Below are positions 28,721 through 38,806 of a DNA stretch of 64,000 nucleotides, piece after piece. Both the position numbers and the translations under genes were made by a program. The stretch lies in NCBI RefSeq assembly GCF_010729105.1, contig NZ_AP022573.1, positions 5,208,001 through 5,272,000 on the forward strand, in the 5' to 3' direction. The number at the start of each line of letters is the position of its first letter. Positions within the stretch are counted from its first letter, which is position 1. This DNA is from Mycobacterium saskatchewanense (GTDB lineage Bacteria; Actinomycetota; Actinomycetes; Mycobacteriales; Mycobacteriaceae). The notes beneath the pieces are model-generated. The model was not told where the DNA came from. It worked only from the letters and a program-made list of their open reading frames with translations, and did not search any database.

Positions 28721-29812
28721 TGTCGTGACCCGGGAGGTTGTTAACGGCGTGCCTGCTTGAAAGTGGGAGGACCTCCTGACGGAGTGGATGTGTCTGGCAT
28801 TCACCCGTAGGAGGTCCTTGTGTCTCACGCTAACGCCCGTACCAATGTGTTCGCTCGTCGGTTGATCGTTGAGCGTGTCGCCGCTGGGTGGCCGGCCGCG
28901 CGTGTGGCTGAGCAACTGGGGATTTCGCGGGCAACGGTGTACAAGTGGCTGCGCCGATATGCCCAGGGCGGCAATCCTGCGTTGGCCGACCGTTCGTCAC
29001 GGCCGATCCGGATGCCCAACCGCACGAGCTATCAGGTCGAGCAGAAGGTGCTCGCCGCCCGCCGACGCCGTAAGCGCGGCGCTGTGGTGCTGGCCGCCGA
29101 ACTCGGTCTGACTCCTTCGACGGTTGGGCGGATCCTGGCGCGCCACCAGATGCCGCATCTGAGTGCGATCGACCCGATCACCGGCGCGGCGGTGCGCTGC
29201 TCTCGACGCAGCCCCAACCGCTACGAACACCCCACGCCGGGGGCCATGGTTCATGTCGACGTCAAAAAGCTCGGCCGCATCCCCCCCGGTGGTGGGTGGC
29301 GGCTGCACGGCCGCCACGCCGCGGTCTCAGTAGCCCACCGGCACAAGAAGACCAAGATCGGCTACGACTACGTCCACACTGCCATCGATGACTACACCCG
29401 GCTGGCCTACAGCGAAGTGCTCCCCGATGAGAAGGACCCGACGTGCGCTGGGTTTCTCCACCGGGCACTGGCCTGGTTCACCGCCCACGGCGTGCGTGCG
29501 TCGGCTACTGACCGACAACGCATTGGTCTACCGACGCGGCACCGACTGGGGCTGGGTTTGTTCGGCCTGGCAACTCAAACGCCGATTCACCCAACCCGGC
29601 TGTCCCTGGACCAACGGCAAAGCAGAACGTTTCAACCGCACCCTGCTCAACGAATGGGCCTACGCCCGCCCCTGGACCAACAACACCCTGCGCAGACGCG
29701 GCCTTGACCAATTCCTTCGCCACTACAACACTCGACGAGGCCACTCCGCCCTCGGCGGACAACCACCGATCAGCCGACTCGCTGCCTGACAACAACGTGT
29801 CAGGTCACGACA
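28721..29812 (+). mobile_element. IS481-family insertion sequence, 1092 bp
   Basis: The ends are inverted repeats starting TGTCGTGACC; comparison of the first 22 bases of both ends gives 18 matches. Both sides are flanked by the 6-bp direct repeat ACTAGC (28715-28720 and 29813-29818). Duplication of an NCTAGN target is typical for IS481 elements. One transposase gene lies inside and is frameshifted. Confidence 0.9.
28820..29789 (+). pseudogene. IS481 transposase, frameshifted
   Basis: Starts GTG 28820 after AGGAGG. The N-terminus is a helix-turn-helix (ARVAEQLGISRATVYKWLRR); the DDE catalytic core shows HVDVKKLG, HTAIDDYTRLAY, LLTDNALVY and NGKAERFNRTL. The frame breaks at a threefold GCGT repeat (29490-29501). 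Removing one GCGT unit restores HGVRRLLTDNALVY and a single 321-residue protein, the usual family length. Inactive unless frameshifting or slippage repairs it. Confidence 0.85.
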
Positions 29813-29818
29813 ACTAGC

Positions 29819-30367
29819 CGCCGGCTGAGTTCTCAGATCCCAAAGTCTCCGACTTACCCGGGCGGCCCTCGGCGAGGGTGTATCGAAGGATGTTTAAAAC
29901 GCCTGTGCACCTTGGCTATTCAGCCGATGACGGTGATGTCGCACTCGTCAGCCAGCTAGGGCGGAAGCGGCGCATCGGTCGGTCAAAATCGTTAAATCGA
30001 TCGTCACGGTCGGCTGCTCTCGATGAGCTCGCTGTTGGTCACCCGCAATCGAGGGAGGCCGGCGCGGTGCAGCCGGGCCACCAAAGTCGTTCTTGGGCAT
30101 CACCGTCAAGCGCACCATCGGCAGTGGCGCCTTGCGTAGGATCCGCCGCACTCTGGATCGGCACATCGCGGAATACCGCTTTCCGACAGCGCGCCGCGCA
30201 CATGATCGCACCGTAGAGCGTGGGAACAACTACGCCGCTGCCTATGACGGGGCGAAAACGGCGGGACACGGCGCTGCTCGAGGACATGCACAAGCCGTGT
30301 TAAAGGGGGCGGCACTTGCCTATCTGACCCCAACTTTCGGCGCGGGGCGCGAATCGAGGGTACTGTG
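29819..30367. other. No gene recognised
   Basis: The first 50 bases may be the remaining outer part of the split IS3 element. The rest has only short frames without family resemblance or good ribosome binding sites. Probably decayed DNA. Confidence 0.5.
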
Positions 30368-30625
30368 ATGACAACAGACGGGACCGGTGGCATGGGCATA
30401 CAGAACTGGCGTGACGCACCCCAAATTCATCCGTCGCAGATCCGGGTTGGCGACGTAATCGGCACGATGAAGGCCACAGATTTGCGCTACACGGTCAAGC
30501 TCATCAGCGGCCCGCAGACGACTCCACGGCAGTGGACATTTTTCGGCCGCGACAACGAGGGCCAGCAGCACACGGGGACGTACGGAGAAGACGAGTTAGT
30601 TCGCAGGTATGCCAAAGCATCATGA
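30368..30625 (+). CDS. Hypothetical protein, 85 residues
   Basis: Small soluble protein with a balanced composition: PSQIRVGDVIGTMKATDLRY, then TVKLISGPQTT and QWTFFGRDNEGQQHTG. It looks like one compact beta-rich domain. GAGGG lies about nine bases before ATG 30368; GTG 30365 is an alternative. No family recognised. It stands alone in a gene-poor stretch, so it may be an island-specific gene. Confidence 0.5.
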   Translation: MTTDGTGGMGIQNWRDAPQIHPSQIRVGDVIGTMKATDLRYTVKLISGPQTTPRQWTFFGRDNEGQQHTGTYGEDELVRRYAKAS

Positions 30626-31105
30626 CAACGCCCTCGAACCCACCCGGGTCCAGTGCTTCCAGGTCTACAACGCATGGGTCAGATGGGTCGTGGGTTCAAC
30701 GGCCGTCCGGGCCGTCGTTTCGCTTTGACGCTTGTGAGATAGCCGTGAAGGCCGCGACGCGAGTCGGCTATCGGCCGAGCTTTGAGAGCAATCGGACCGC
30801 CGCTTAGCCCGTATGGAGCGAGAGCCCCGCTTCGTCCCATCAGCGCCCCGGTGCATCAGCCAACCGCGGTCGGCCCTATGGCAACGTCGCCGGTCATGCT
30901 GCGGCACAACCGAACTTCTTTAGCGTTCGCGCCTGGCTACGTGGGCTCTCGCGGTTGCTCTCTCCGCTCTGCCCCATGAGAGCGGAACGGTCCTGTGGCA
31001 GCAGCGGTACGCTCGTCAAAGCCCTCGAACTAGAAAAGGTGGAGGGATGCTAATGCCGAGACCCCCTGGCGCTTCAGCATCGGGCCGAACCGTGTTCGGT
31101 TAAAT
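30626..31105. other. No gene recognised
   Basis: Nothing with coding character. At 31047-31103 a well-placed GGTGGAGGG precedes an 18-codon ORF (MLMPRPPGASASGRTVFG) that ends just before the GAF-ANTAR start; it could be a leader peptide, but there is no further support. Confidence 0.45.
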
Positions 31106-31813
31106 GTGGCGGGCCACGAGCAGCTGCTCGCCGCCGTTGACGGTCGGCACGGGGTAGAAGCCGCCGACTCTCTGTGCCACGCTTGCGTGGTCTTCCTCGA
31201 GGTTGACGCAGCGGCTATTTCGCTCGTCTTCGACGGCGCTAACAGCGGGACACTGGGATCCAGCAGCCCGTCCGCGCGCATATACGACGAATTGCAGTTC
31301 ACGCTCGGCGAGGGACCGTGCCTGGATTCTGTCACGCGGCGGATTCCGATTCTGGTCGTCGACCTCGCCGATCCCGGCGAGGCTAGGTGGGCCGCCTACG
31401 GGCCCGCCATGCTCGCTCATGGCATCAGAAGCGTTTATGCGATACCGGTCGTCGTGGCCGGCGAATTCGTCGGCGCCCTCGACCTGTTTCGTGCGCAGCC
31501 CGGCCCACTGCCGGACGAGGATTTGGTCGGCGCGGTCGCCGCCGCGGAGCTTGCGGGCATCCCACTCCTCGACCTCCTGGACGCCGACCTGCAGGCGGCC
31601 GTGGCTGACCCCAACAGCAATGCCTGGGCCGAACTCAACATGCTGAGCCGTTCGGAGGTCAGCCAGGCCACCGGAATGCTCGTCGCCCAGCTGGGGGTCG
31701 AGCCGGCCGAGGCCCTTGTCCGCCTGCGCGCTCACGCTTACGCCACCGGCCGCAGCGCCACCGACGTCGCCCGCGACATCCTCGAGCGCCGGGTGAAGCT
31801 CGAGGCCGACTGA
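31106..31813 (+). CDS. GAF-ANTAR regulator 1
   Basis: A 235-residue putative RNA-binding antiterminator. The N-terminal GAF domain (about 15-165) contains FTLGEGPCLDSVTRR and VYAIPVVVAGEFVGALDLF; the C-terminal ANTAR domain (about 175-230) contains SQATGMLVAQLGVEP and ATDVARDILERR. ANTAR proteins bind dual-hairpin RNAs to prevent termination. Start GTG 31106 is weakly supported. It lies 40 bases before a second GAF-ANTAR gene on the same strand. Confidence 0.85.
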   Translation: MAGHEQLLAAVDGRHGVEAADSLCHACVVFLEVDAAAISLVFDGANSGTLGSSSPSARIYDELQFTLGEGPCLDSVTRRIPILVVDLADPGEARWAAYGPAMLAHGIRSVYAIPVVVAGEFVGALDLFRAQPGPLPDEDLVGAVAAAELAGIPLLDLLDADLQAAVADPNSNAWAELNMLSRSEVSQATGMLVAQLGVEPAEALVRLRAHAYATGRSATDVARDILERRVKLEAD

Positions 31814-31853
31814 TGCGCTCGCATAGGCAGGAACAGTCCGGGAAGGAGGCACT

Positions 31854-32612
31854 GTGACTGACACTCCCCGTGAAACCCGCGTGCTGGACGCCGTCGTCTC
31901 GCTCGTGGACAGCCTGCTCGACGACTTCGATGTCGTCGACCTGCTGACCGACCTCACCGAGCGATGTGCCGAGCTGCTCGACATCGAGGCCGCGGGATTT
32001 CTGCTCGCCGACCCGCTGCACCAGCTCCGGTTGCTGGCCGCCACCTCGGAGCAGGCCCGCGAACTCGAACTCTTCCAGCTGCAAGCCGACGAAGGCCCAT
32101 GCGTGGACTGCTATGTCACGGGTCGACCGGTTTCCGTCGCCGACGTCCAACGGGTCGCGGGGCGGTGGCCGCGGTTTGTCCCCGCCGCGATCGGGGCGGG
32201 CTTCGCCTCCGTGCACGCCGTTCCGATGCGCGCCGCCGGCATCGTCTTGGGCGCGCTGGGTTTGTTCGGTACTCGCCCGGGCGAGCTCAGTGAGGCCGAC
32301 CTGCTCGTCGGCCAGGCCCTGACTCACATCGCATGCGTCGCGATCCTGGCGGAACATCCGCCCACACCCGCTACCGTCATGCCGCAACTACGCTCCGCAC
32401 TGACCAGCCGCGTGATCATCGAGCAGGCCAAAGGCTTCCTCCGTGAAGCGTTGGGTGTGTCCGTGGAGGAGGCGTTCCACCTGTTGCGCACCTACGCGCG
32501 GGCCAAACGCAAACACTTGACCGACGTCGCCCGCAGCTTGATGACCGATCGGGATTCCCGCCCGCTGCTGCTGGCGGAGTTGACCGAACTCGCGGCCGCG
32601 CCACCGCGATAA
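31854..32612 (+). CDS. GAF-ANTAR regulator 2
   Basis: A 252-residue paralogue of the preceding gene. The GAF domain carries ADEGPCVDCYVTGRPVSVAD; the ANTAR domain has VIIEQAKGFLREALGVSVEE and LTDVARSLM. GGGAAGGAGG precedes GTG 31854. The pair likely forms an operon. The GAF cysteines in EGPCVDCY could serve redox or ligand sensing; that is inference. Confidence 0.87.
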   Translation: MTDTPRETRVLDAVVSLVDSLLDDFDVVDLLTDLTERCAELLDIEAAGFLLADPLHQLRLLAATSEQARELELFQLQADEGPCVDCYVTGRPVSVADVQRVAGRWPRFVPAAIGAGFASVHAVPMRAAGIVLGALGLFGTRPGELSEADLLVGQALTHIACVAILAEHPPTPATVMPQLRSALTSRVIIEQAKGFLREALGVSVEEAFHLLRTYARAKRKHLTDVARSLMTDRDSRPLLLAELTELAAAPPR

Positions 32613-32617
32613 CCGGT

Positions 32618-33424
32618 TCAGCGATGCCGTGCGCGGGCGCGCCGCACGGCCTCTTCGACCAGCCGTTCGGCGACGACGTTCAGCTTGACGTTCTCGGTCT
32701 GGCTGATATGGGCGAGCCGGCCGAAGGCCTCCTCGGCGCTGCTGCCCGATCTGCTGCGGATGATGCCGATCGCCTGATCGATCACTGCGCGGCTGTCCAA
32801 CGCGCGCTGCAATCGCATCGTCCGTTCCTGGGCGTTGGCTAGCAACTGCGCGTTGCGCACCGATACCGCGGCGGGCCTGGCGAACTGGGACCCCAACCGC
32901 ACCGCGTGCTCGCCGAAGGCGTCGCGGCTTTTGGCGTAGGCATTGATCGCACCGATCACCTGGTCGCCGACGATCAACGGCAGCGCGAGCGCGGAATGCA
33001 CGTGCATCCGGGCTACCCGGCCACCGAAGTGCGGCCAACGATTGTCACTGCCAAGCGATCCGCTCACTGCGGGCCGCCCCGACTGCATGCATGTTATGCA
33101 TGGCCCCTCGTGCAGTTCGTCGTACTGAACGGTGTCGATCTCGTGCACGAGTACCGCTGTCGCCGCCCAGGTCTGGACGCTGTGTATGCCGCACCTCGGG
33201 TCGATCAATGCCACGCCCACACCGTCTGCGCGGGGAATCGCCTGGGCGGCGAATTCCGCCACGTCCCCCAGGATGTCGATCACTCCTTGGGCGCCGGCCA
33301 CAATCCCGGACACTCCGCGGAGCCCGGCATACAATTCGGCCTCGTCTGCTTCCCGTTGGGTGGGGGAGGGTTCGGATTGTGCCGGCGCTTTGCGACCGGG
33401 CTGGGCGTCGAAGTCGGCCAACAT
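32618..33424 (-). CDS. GAF-ANTAR regulator 3
   Basis: A 268-residue third member, convergent with regulator 2 (five-base gap). It has a GAF domain with HEGPCITCMQSGRPAVSG and an ANTAR domain with RAVIDQAIGIIRSRSGSSAE and NVVAERLVEEAVRRAR. ATG 33424 follows a strong AGGAGG at short spacing; GTG 33442 is the alternative start. The three GAF domains share the motif GPC-x2-(C/S), so they look like one expanded family. Confidence 0.85.
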   Translation of the reverse strand: MLADFDAQPGRKAPAQSEPSPTQREADEAELYAGLRGVSGIVAGAQGVIDILGDVAEFAAQAIPRADGVGVALIDPRCGIHSVQTWAATAVLVHEIDTVQYDELHEGPCITCMQSGRPAVSGSLGSDNRWPHFGGRVARMHVHSALALPLIVGDQVIGAINAYAKSRDAFGEHAVRLGSQFARPAAVSVRNAQLLANAQERTMRLQRALDSRAVIDQAIGIIRSRSGSSAEEAFGRLAHISQTENVKLNVVAERLVEEAVRRARARHR

Positions 33425-33484
33425 CCCCTCCTCCCCGTGCACCCTTGGTAACCGACAAACTTACTCTTCGCCGCCTCCGAGTAG

Positions 33485-35119
33485 TCAGTCGAGGAGCGCC
33501 AACGCGTGTGCGCGCCGCAGCTTCCCCGACGGCGTCTTGGGGATCATTCCCGGCTCGAGCACGACCACGTTGCGGGGCCGGACATCGACCTCGGCGACCA
33601 CCTCGTGGGCCACTTGATGCTCGATACGGCGTACCTCGGCGGGGTTCTGCCAGTTATTGGACTCCACAGCGACAGCGAACGTCTCTCGTGGGTGTCCGGC
33701 ATCCAGGCGCACGGCCGCGGCGCAGCCGGGGCGGACCCCCGAGACGCGCCCGGCGGCGCGTTCGATGTCGGTCGGGTAGATGTTGCGGCCGGCCATGATG
33801 ATCACGTCCTTGACCCGGCCGCAGACCACGACACGTCCGGTCTCGGTGAGGTAGCCCAGATCGCCCGTGTCATACCACCCTTGGTCATCTTGCGCCGCAA
33901 CGAAACCGCCCATCGTCGCATAGCCCAGCGCCACTGGTTCGCCGCGCACCTGAATCACCCCGACACCCCGGGCCGGCAGGATGTCGCCATCTTCGTCGAC
34001 GACGCGGGCCTCCAGCCCCCTCAGCAGACGGCCGAGCGTGGCTAGCCGACGGGTTTTTCCTTTGGTCGCCGGAACGGCTCGATGCAGCATGGCGAGCAGG
34101 TCGGCGTCGATCTCATCGACCACCAGGCCTTCGCCGCACTCGGAGAAAGACACCGCCACGGTCGTCTCGGCCATGCCGTAAGCCGGCAGGATCGCCTCCG
34201 GGCGTAACCCGAACGGCTTGCCGGCTTCGCAGAGTTCTTCGACGTCGGCGGGTTCGACCTGTTCGGCGCCCGACAGTGCCCATCGCAGCGTGGACAAGTC
34301 GAACTGGCCGGGCCGGGCCAGCTTGCGAAGGCGTCTGGCGAACAGCTTGTAGGCGAAATTCGGCGCCGCCGTCATCGTGCCCTTGTACTTGTCGATGAGC
34401 TTGGCCCACAGCAGGGTGTCGCGCAGGAAGTCCATCGGAGTTACCTTGACCAGCTCGGCGCCGAAATACATTGGCACGGTTAAGAAGCCCGTCATGCCCA
34501 TGTCATGGAACAACGGCAGCCAGCTCACGATCACGTCGGTGTCGATGTCGACGCTTGCGCCGATGAACATTGCCTCGGCGTTGGATACCACGTTGCGATG
34601 GGTGATCTGTACGGCCTTGGGCGACCCGGTGGACCCCGACGTCAACTGCAGCAGCGCGATGTCGTCGTCATCGGTCTCGACCGGATCGACCGGGCTGCTG
34701 TCGAGTAACTGCTCGACGATCAGCACTCGCACACCGAGCTGAGACAGCAATGGGGCCGCGGCCATAAACGGGTCGGAGATGACCATTGTCTTGGCGCCGA
34801 TCATTCCAATGACGGCGGTGGTTTCCATGGTCCAGCGCTGAAGATCGGTGCGCGGCGTGGGCTGGTGGAGCATGGTCAGGCTGGCGCCGCGCATCCAGAT
34901 ACCTTGCCCCGCCGGTGCGATCTCGGCCGGGGCGCCGGCCAGCACAGGGATGGCGTCACCGCGCCCGACGCCGGCTGCGGCCAAGCCACCCGCGATCCGA
35001 CGGGCCCGCTCGTGCACCTCGCCCCAGGTATGCCGGACGGGACAGTTCGGCTCCCCGGTGACCAGGCCTTTCGAACTGGACTGGGCGGTGCCGTACATCG
35101 TTTCGGTGAATCTGCTCAA
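33485..35119 (-). CDS. pks16: Fatty-acyl-AMP ligase, Pks16-like
   Basis: Adenylate-forming enzyme of 544 residues, very similar to M. tuberculosis Pks16 (Rv1013). AMP-binding motifs are [41 protein letters not shown] and the lysine region [10 protein letters not shown]. The TTG at 35119 (giving SRFTETMYG) has AAAGGA at proper spacing and matches the start of Pks16; ATG 35125 lies against the RBS. It activates acyl chains for transfer to a carrier or CoA. No polyketide synthase is nearby. Confidence 0.88.
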   Translation of the reverse strand: MSRFTETMYGTAQSSSKGLVTGEPNCPVRHTWGEVHERARRIAGGLAAAGVGRGDAIPVLAGAPAEIAPAGQGIWMRGASLTMLHQPTPRTDLQRWTMETTAVIGMIGAKTMVISDPFMAAAPLLSQLGVRVLIVEQLLDSSPVDPVETDDDDIALLQLTSGSTGSPKAVQITHRNVVSNAEAMFIGASVDIDTDVIVSWLPLFHDMGMTGFLTVPMYFGAELVKVTPMDFLRDTLLWAKLIDKYKGTMTAAPNFAYKLFARRLRKLARPGQFDLSTLRWALSGAEQVEPADVEELCEAGKPFGLRPEAILPAYGMAETTVAVSFSECGEGLVVDEIDADLLAMLHRAVPATKGKTRRLATLGRLLRGLEARVVDEDGDILPARGVGVIQVRGEPVALGYATMGGFVAAQDDQGWYDTGDLGYLTETGRVVVCGRVKDVIIMAGRNIYPTDIERAAGRVSGVRPGCAAAVRLDAGHPRETFAVAVESNNWQNPAEVRRIEHQVAHEVVAEVDVRPRNVVVLEPGMIPKTPSGKLRRAHALALLD

Positions 35120-35879
35120 GACCATTCCTTTTCTCCGGCGCGGCGCCGCAATTGGCCTCCGGCCGTGAATCGCGGCGTCGAGTGAGGGACGCGCACGCAC
35201 GAGTGAAGCCTGTGCGTCGGTGTCGAGCCGCGAGGCTTGGACCGAGATTGCGGGAGCGCCAACACCGCTGGTGCCACTGCGACACGATGCCGCCCGCCCG
35301 GAAGCAGGCCGACTGTGACTGCAGCGGCAGAGCGTGCCCCCTCAGCAGCGGAATCTGTCACGGGCAGCGCGAACGTACAACCCTTTGACTGTCGGATTAA
35401 CCGTATCTGCAGACACGTTACGGCGGGGACCTGGTACCGGTCGCCACCGGACGTTTCCGGGAGGCTGCGGAGTCAACCGCAATAAACCATACCCCATGGG
35501 GCGTACTCGGAATGCTGAACGCGGTGACCGTACGGACTGCCACGTGGCGGGCGCCGGAGGTGGTCACCGCTCCGGCCGCTCAGTTACCGCCGCGGCCACA
35601 CCGCCCTGGGCGGGTAACTAGCCCGGGAGGCGCAGCGTTGTTGTTGCTGACCCCATTAGCTCGTCAGGAAGTGAGTTTGGCTAATACGGGTGTCTACCCT
35701 TTTCGTTCGAGACAGCATGCCCACCTCGCTCATCATGCTGGAAATCCGTAGGGCCGCCAGACCTGCGCCCGCAGAGGGAACCGCAGAAGCGTTGATCATG
35801 AGCGACTCTGGCACCGCGGTCACGGCGTGCCCCGTTTCGCCCCGTCGACGTCGAAGTTTGCCTTGGCGGAAAGTTGCTT
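35120..35879. other. Gene-poor interval
   Basis: No convincing gene. A minus-strand frame at 35656-35925 lacks a ribosome binding site and any family resemblance and is not called. Confidence 0.45.
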
Positions 35880-36272
35880 TCAGGTGACCGACCAGCCAAA
35901 CGACTCGGGCGGCTCCTCGTGCCACATACTCGCGGTTTGGAGGATGCGTTCGGCGACAGCGTCAATGGACGCTCGAGCGCTGTCGCCGCCATTGACGCCG
36001 CCTTGCGGAATCGGGAAAATGAATCGGCCGTTCTTGCCCCATTGCCAGACCGCAGAGAAGTCTTCGCGGCCGAGGGGCCTGAAGATGACTTCGGTTCGTG
36101 CATCTTTGAGGACGACTTCGAGCCAAGTGGCATACACAACCCAATCACCACTGATCAGGTGCGGCTCGTTGTTGACGTGGACCTCCCCTGCAGCACCCAG
36201 TCTTGTCCGAAGGGCCTGCGCGAGGGGCTGCATCAGCTCGTGCTCAAATTGGTCTGCTTGGTCTTTTTTCAT
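35880..36272 (-). CDS. Hypothetical protein, 130 residues
   Basis: Soluble protein reading MKKDQADQFEHELMQPLAQA at its start, with a strand-rich middle (GDWVVYATWLEVVLKD, TEVIFRPLGREDF) and C-terminal WHEEPPESFGWSV. AAGGAGCGG directly precedes the ATG at the right distance, so it is probably expressed. No family recognised and no signal peptide. It is isolated in the accessory zone. Confidence 0.65.
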   Translation of the reverse strand: MKKDQADQFEHELMQPLAQALRTRLGAAGEVHVNNEPHLISGDWVVYATWLEVVLKDARTEVIFRPLGREDFSAVWQWGKNGRFIFPIPQGGVNGGDSARASIDAVAERILQTASMWHEEPPESFGWSVT

Positions 36273-36843
36273 TCCGCTCCTTGGTCAGCCGTTGGAAGCT
36301 CGCTGCACTGGTCCGACCCGAGAAGTTGACGCATGACGGCAGCTTTCAGGTGCTGCCGATTTGCTGCCGATAGGTCTGGCAGGTATGGCCCATTCAGCGA
36401 TGTCATGTCCTCGACGGACGACCGCACTGGTGCGAGCTGGAGGATTCGGCCGCAACCATATGCCGCATACCGCTGCAGCGAGATCTATTCGTGGCTTCAC
36501 CGCTGGTCTTTCGCCTGACCCGGATCCAATGATCCCCGGATGTTTCACAACATGGCTAGGGCCGTAAGTCCCCATCCCGGGTGCCTTACCGACATCGCCA
36601 TCGCCACCCGACCGCGTGCTGAGCAAGCCAGGCGATGAGAAGGAATAAGCGACCGCCGCGTGCACCGCATCCGCCGCGATCGGGTGTGTTGTTGCTGGTT
36701 TTAACTAAGCGGCAGGCCGCACTGGCTGAGTCAGAATCCAAGGCGTTCAGCGGCGTTGGCATGCCGACGTGGCTCCTCAGGCGAACGGCGACTCGTCGTG
36801 GCTTTGATGCTGTCCACTTCGCGCGAACGAACGGTGTTACACC
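36273..36843. other. Gene-poor interval
   Basis: Only long shadow-like frames without start signals. I see no gene, repeat or RNA here. Confidence 0.4.
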
Positions 36844-36981
36844 TCAGCGTTTCTCGTCACGAACCAATGCCTCGGTGGTGGCAGCGCGGCGCGCGGCCTT
36901 GACGTGCTTGGCGGCCCGTTTTTCCTTCAATGACTTTCCGGACTTCTTGCTCATTGCTTGTCGAGGAGACTTATCGGACAT
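36844..36981 (-). CDS. Small lysine-rich protein, 45 residues
   Basis: Starts MSDKSPRQAMSKKSGKSLKE and ends TTEALVRDEKR. It is strongly basic and Lys/Arg/Ala-rich, with a predicted single helix. I recall similar unannotated short proteins in mycobacteria. The codon choice and clean start and stop favour a real gene; no strong ribosome site is visible. Nucleic-acid binding is plausible from charge alone. Confidence 0.6.
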   Translation of the reverse strand: MSDKSPRQAMSKKSGKSLKEKRAAKHVKAARRAATTEALVRDEKR

Positions 36982-37669
36982 CGCTGGCCCTTTTGTTTAT
37001 GGGGGCCCTGGTTGGTCCCGATTCTCCGACTGTACGCCACGGCCGGGAGTTAGTGGGACCTTCCACGGTCGCACCGACACCTTTGGGCGTGTATCCTCAA
37101 AGTAGTTGGAAATCCAGGCAGTCCGGGCTGAGTCGGCCATATGCCGTTGATCGCATCGAGCAACCGCTCACGCCGGGCACCCAAGGTGACCACCTCTGGT
37201 TGGGATCACCTTGAAGGCCTTGTTTTAATTTTATCTTTCATGGATTACCCCGGGGCACAGTGATTTTCTGACGCGTCGGGCTTCTGGATTCTGAGTACCG
37301 TCGTGCGGTTGTCCGACGGCCCGCCGTCCTCGAATGTCCGTGTCGTCGGACAGCTGGTCAACGGCTCAGCGGTATCCGTCGCAGCATGCGCCGGGTTGCT
37401 GAACCGGGGCGACGTCGCCGTCACCCAGCATGAGTATGGCATCTACGGAGGCCGCAACGCTTCGGGACAACTGGCGAGCTGACCCGTCGGAAGGGTCGGC
37501 ATCGTTACAAATCGGAGGTTTACGCGGAACAGCAAGTCGATGACCGCGAGTTCTTAGCCCGATTCGAGGCACGTCGACATACCCGGGGTCGGGACAGCGC
37601 TTTCTAGCATGTAAAACCTAAGAGCCGACAAACAACAGGAGCCTTGTCGCCTAGGAGGACGATGACCGA
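36982..37669. other. Gene-poor, locally AT-richer interval
   Basis: Around 37215-37245 there is a run of T and A (TTGTTTTAATTTTATCTTTC) unlike the surrounding DNA. No gene recognised; likely foreign or decayed sequence. Confidence 0.4.
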
Positions 37670-38161
37670 TCAGCGCAAGGAATTTTCGTGTGGATTTAAC
37701 GGTGCCGATTGCTCCGAGCTCCCGAACCCTGAGGCGCATTTGCGGAGGAGTTGGCGCAACCGTCCCGCATTCATCGGTTCTGCTGAAGTGCAAACCTCAC
37801 ACATAAGGTGTCGGGCCTCCTCTGTAGAGCTCGAAGGCGATAGCACGAACAGCGCCGCGTTGCGAGAATGGGTACCCGCTAGATAGATGGTGTCGCTGAA
37901 AACCAGGCGGTATGGATTGAGTGAAACCATCTCGGTCCGACGAATAATTCGTGTAGGCGCGGGCAACCACCCGCTCGGGTCGTAAACGACTCGGTGCACT
38001 GTGCCAATCCATAAACCGAATACAGTAAGTAAGTCGGGTAGCTCTGAGCTCAGGTCCAAGCTCTTTGGCCACCAGGCGCCGTCTACGGCGCCGCTTGTAT
38101 TGTCGCGTCCACATAGCGCTAATCGGGTCGTGCCTGAAGGGGCTGGCGAAGCAAGAGCCAC
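37670..38161 (-). CDS. DUF5994-like protein 1
   Basis: A 163-residue cytoplasmic protein. The core VDGAWWPKSLDLSSELPDLL, then VHRVVYDPSGW and RTEMVSLNPYRL, is shared with the gene 180 bases upstream at 38339. This WW-containing core is typical of the actinobacterial DUF5994 family. The C-terminus continues with an extension carrying CEVCTSAEP that the paralogue lacks. Function unknown. Confidence 0.7.
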   Translation of the reverse strand: MALASPAPSGTTRLALCGRDNTSGAVDGAWWPKSLDLSSELPDLLTVFGLWIGTVHRVVYDPSGWLPAPTRIIRRTEMVSLNPYRLVFSDTIYLAGTHSRNAALFVLSPSSSTEEARHLMCEVCTSAEPMNAGRLRQLLRKCASGFGSSEQSAPLNPHENSLR

Positions 38162-38338
38162 GTGACGCTCCGATCTACTAATTTTGCTATCGCAGATGGC
38201 TACTGAACGGGCGGCACACGATATCTACAGCATAGCCCCGTTGTGGGGCGTGACGACGTACGAAATCAGGAGTGGCAATGCATCGGGTGAGCCTTTTTGA
38301 TTCCCAGTGGTTTTGCGCGATGACTGCCCTGCGCGGGT

Positions 38339-38806
38339 CTATACCCGGGTCTCCCTTTCTTCCGTGCTGATCATGAGCCCCTCGACGGTCGAGGCATTGC
38401 TTGGGCCGGCTGCGGTCATCATGATCGTGTGTGCATGGTCCGGGTCGGCGTGCGGGGAAACCACCAATAGGACGATTTTCTCGCGATTGAGCCCAAGAAC
38501 TTCGACGGTGTTGACCGGCTGGAGACGATATCCGTCGAGTCGTACCGTTCGTCCCCCTGTCGCCAATTTTGCGGGCGCCTTTGCCCATTCGTTGATGTTG
38601 TAGATCACGCGGGCAATCGGGCCGAGTCGAACTGACAGTACGGACAGCAGATCCGGTAGCTCCGCCGTGAGGTCCTCACTGTGGGGCCACCACGCACCGT
38701 CGACATACCCGCTCTGGGGCGCCTTGGGCTTTAGCCTCAAGCGGGGCGTGTGCGTGGGTGGGGTATGCCGGTGCCCAGCATTCATCTGGTCTTTTTTCAG
38801 CGTCAT
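38339..38806 (-). CDS. DUF5994-like protein 2
   Basis: A 155-residue paralogue with VDGAWWPHSEDLTAELPDLL, IARVIYNINEWAKAP and RTVRLDGYRLQPVNTVEVLG. The C-terminal region (SPHADPDHAHTIMMTAAGPS) matches the usual end of the family better than copy 1. The two genes run in the same direction and look like a diverged duplication. Function unknown. Confidence 0.75.
   Translation of the reverse strand: MTLKKDQMNAGHRHTPPTHTPRLRLKPKAPQSGYVDGAWWPHSEDLTAELPDLLSVLSVRLGPIARVIYNINEWAKAPAKLATGGRTVRLDGYRLQPVNTVEVLGLNREKIVLLVVSPHADPDHAHTIMMTAAGPSNASTVEGLMISTEERETRV

Noticed and set aside
35656..35925. An 89-codon minus-strand gene
   Set aside because: No ribosome site, no recognisable domain and poor start context; left as unassigned interval.
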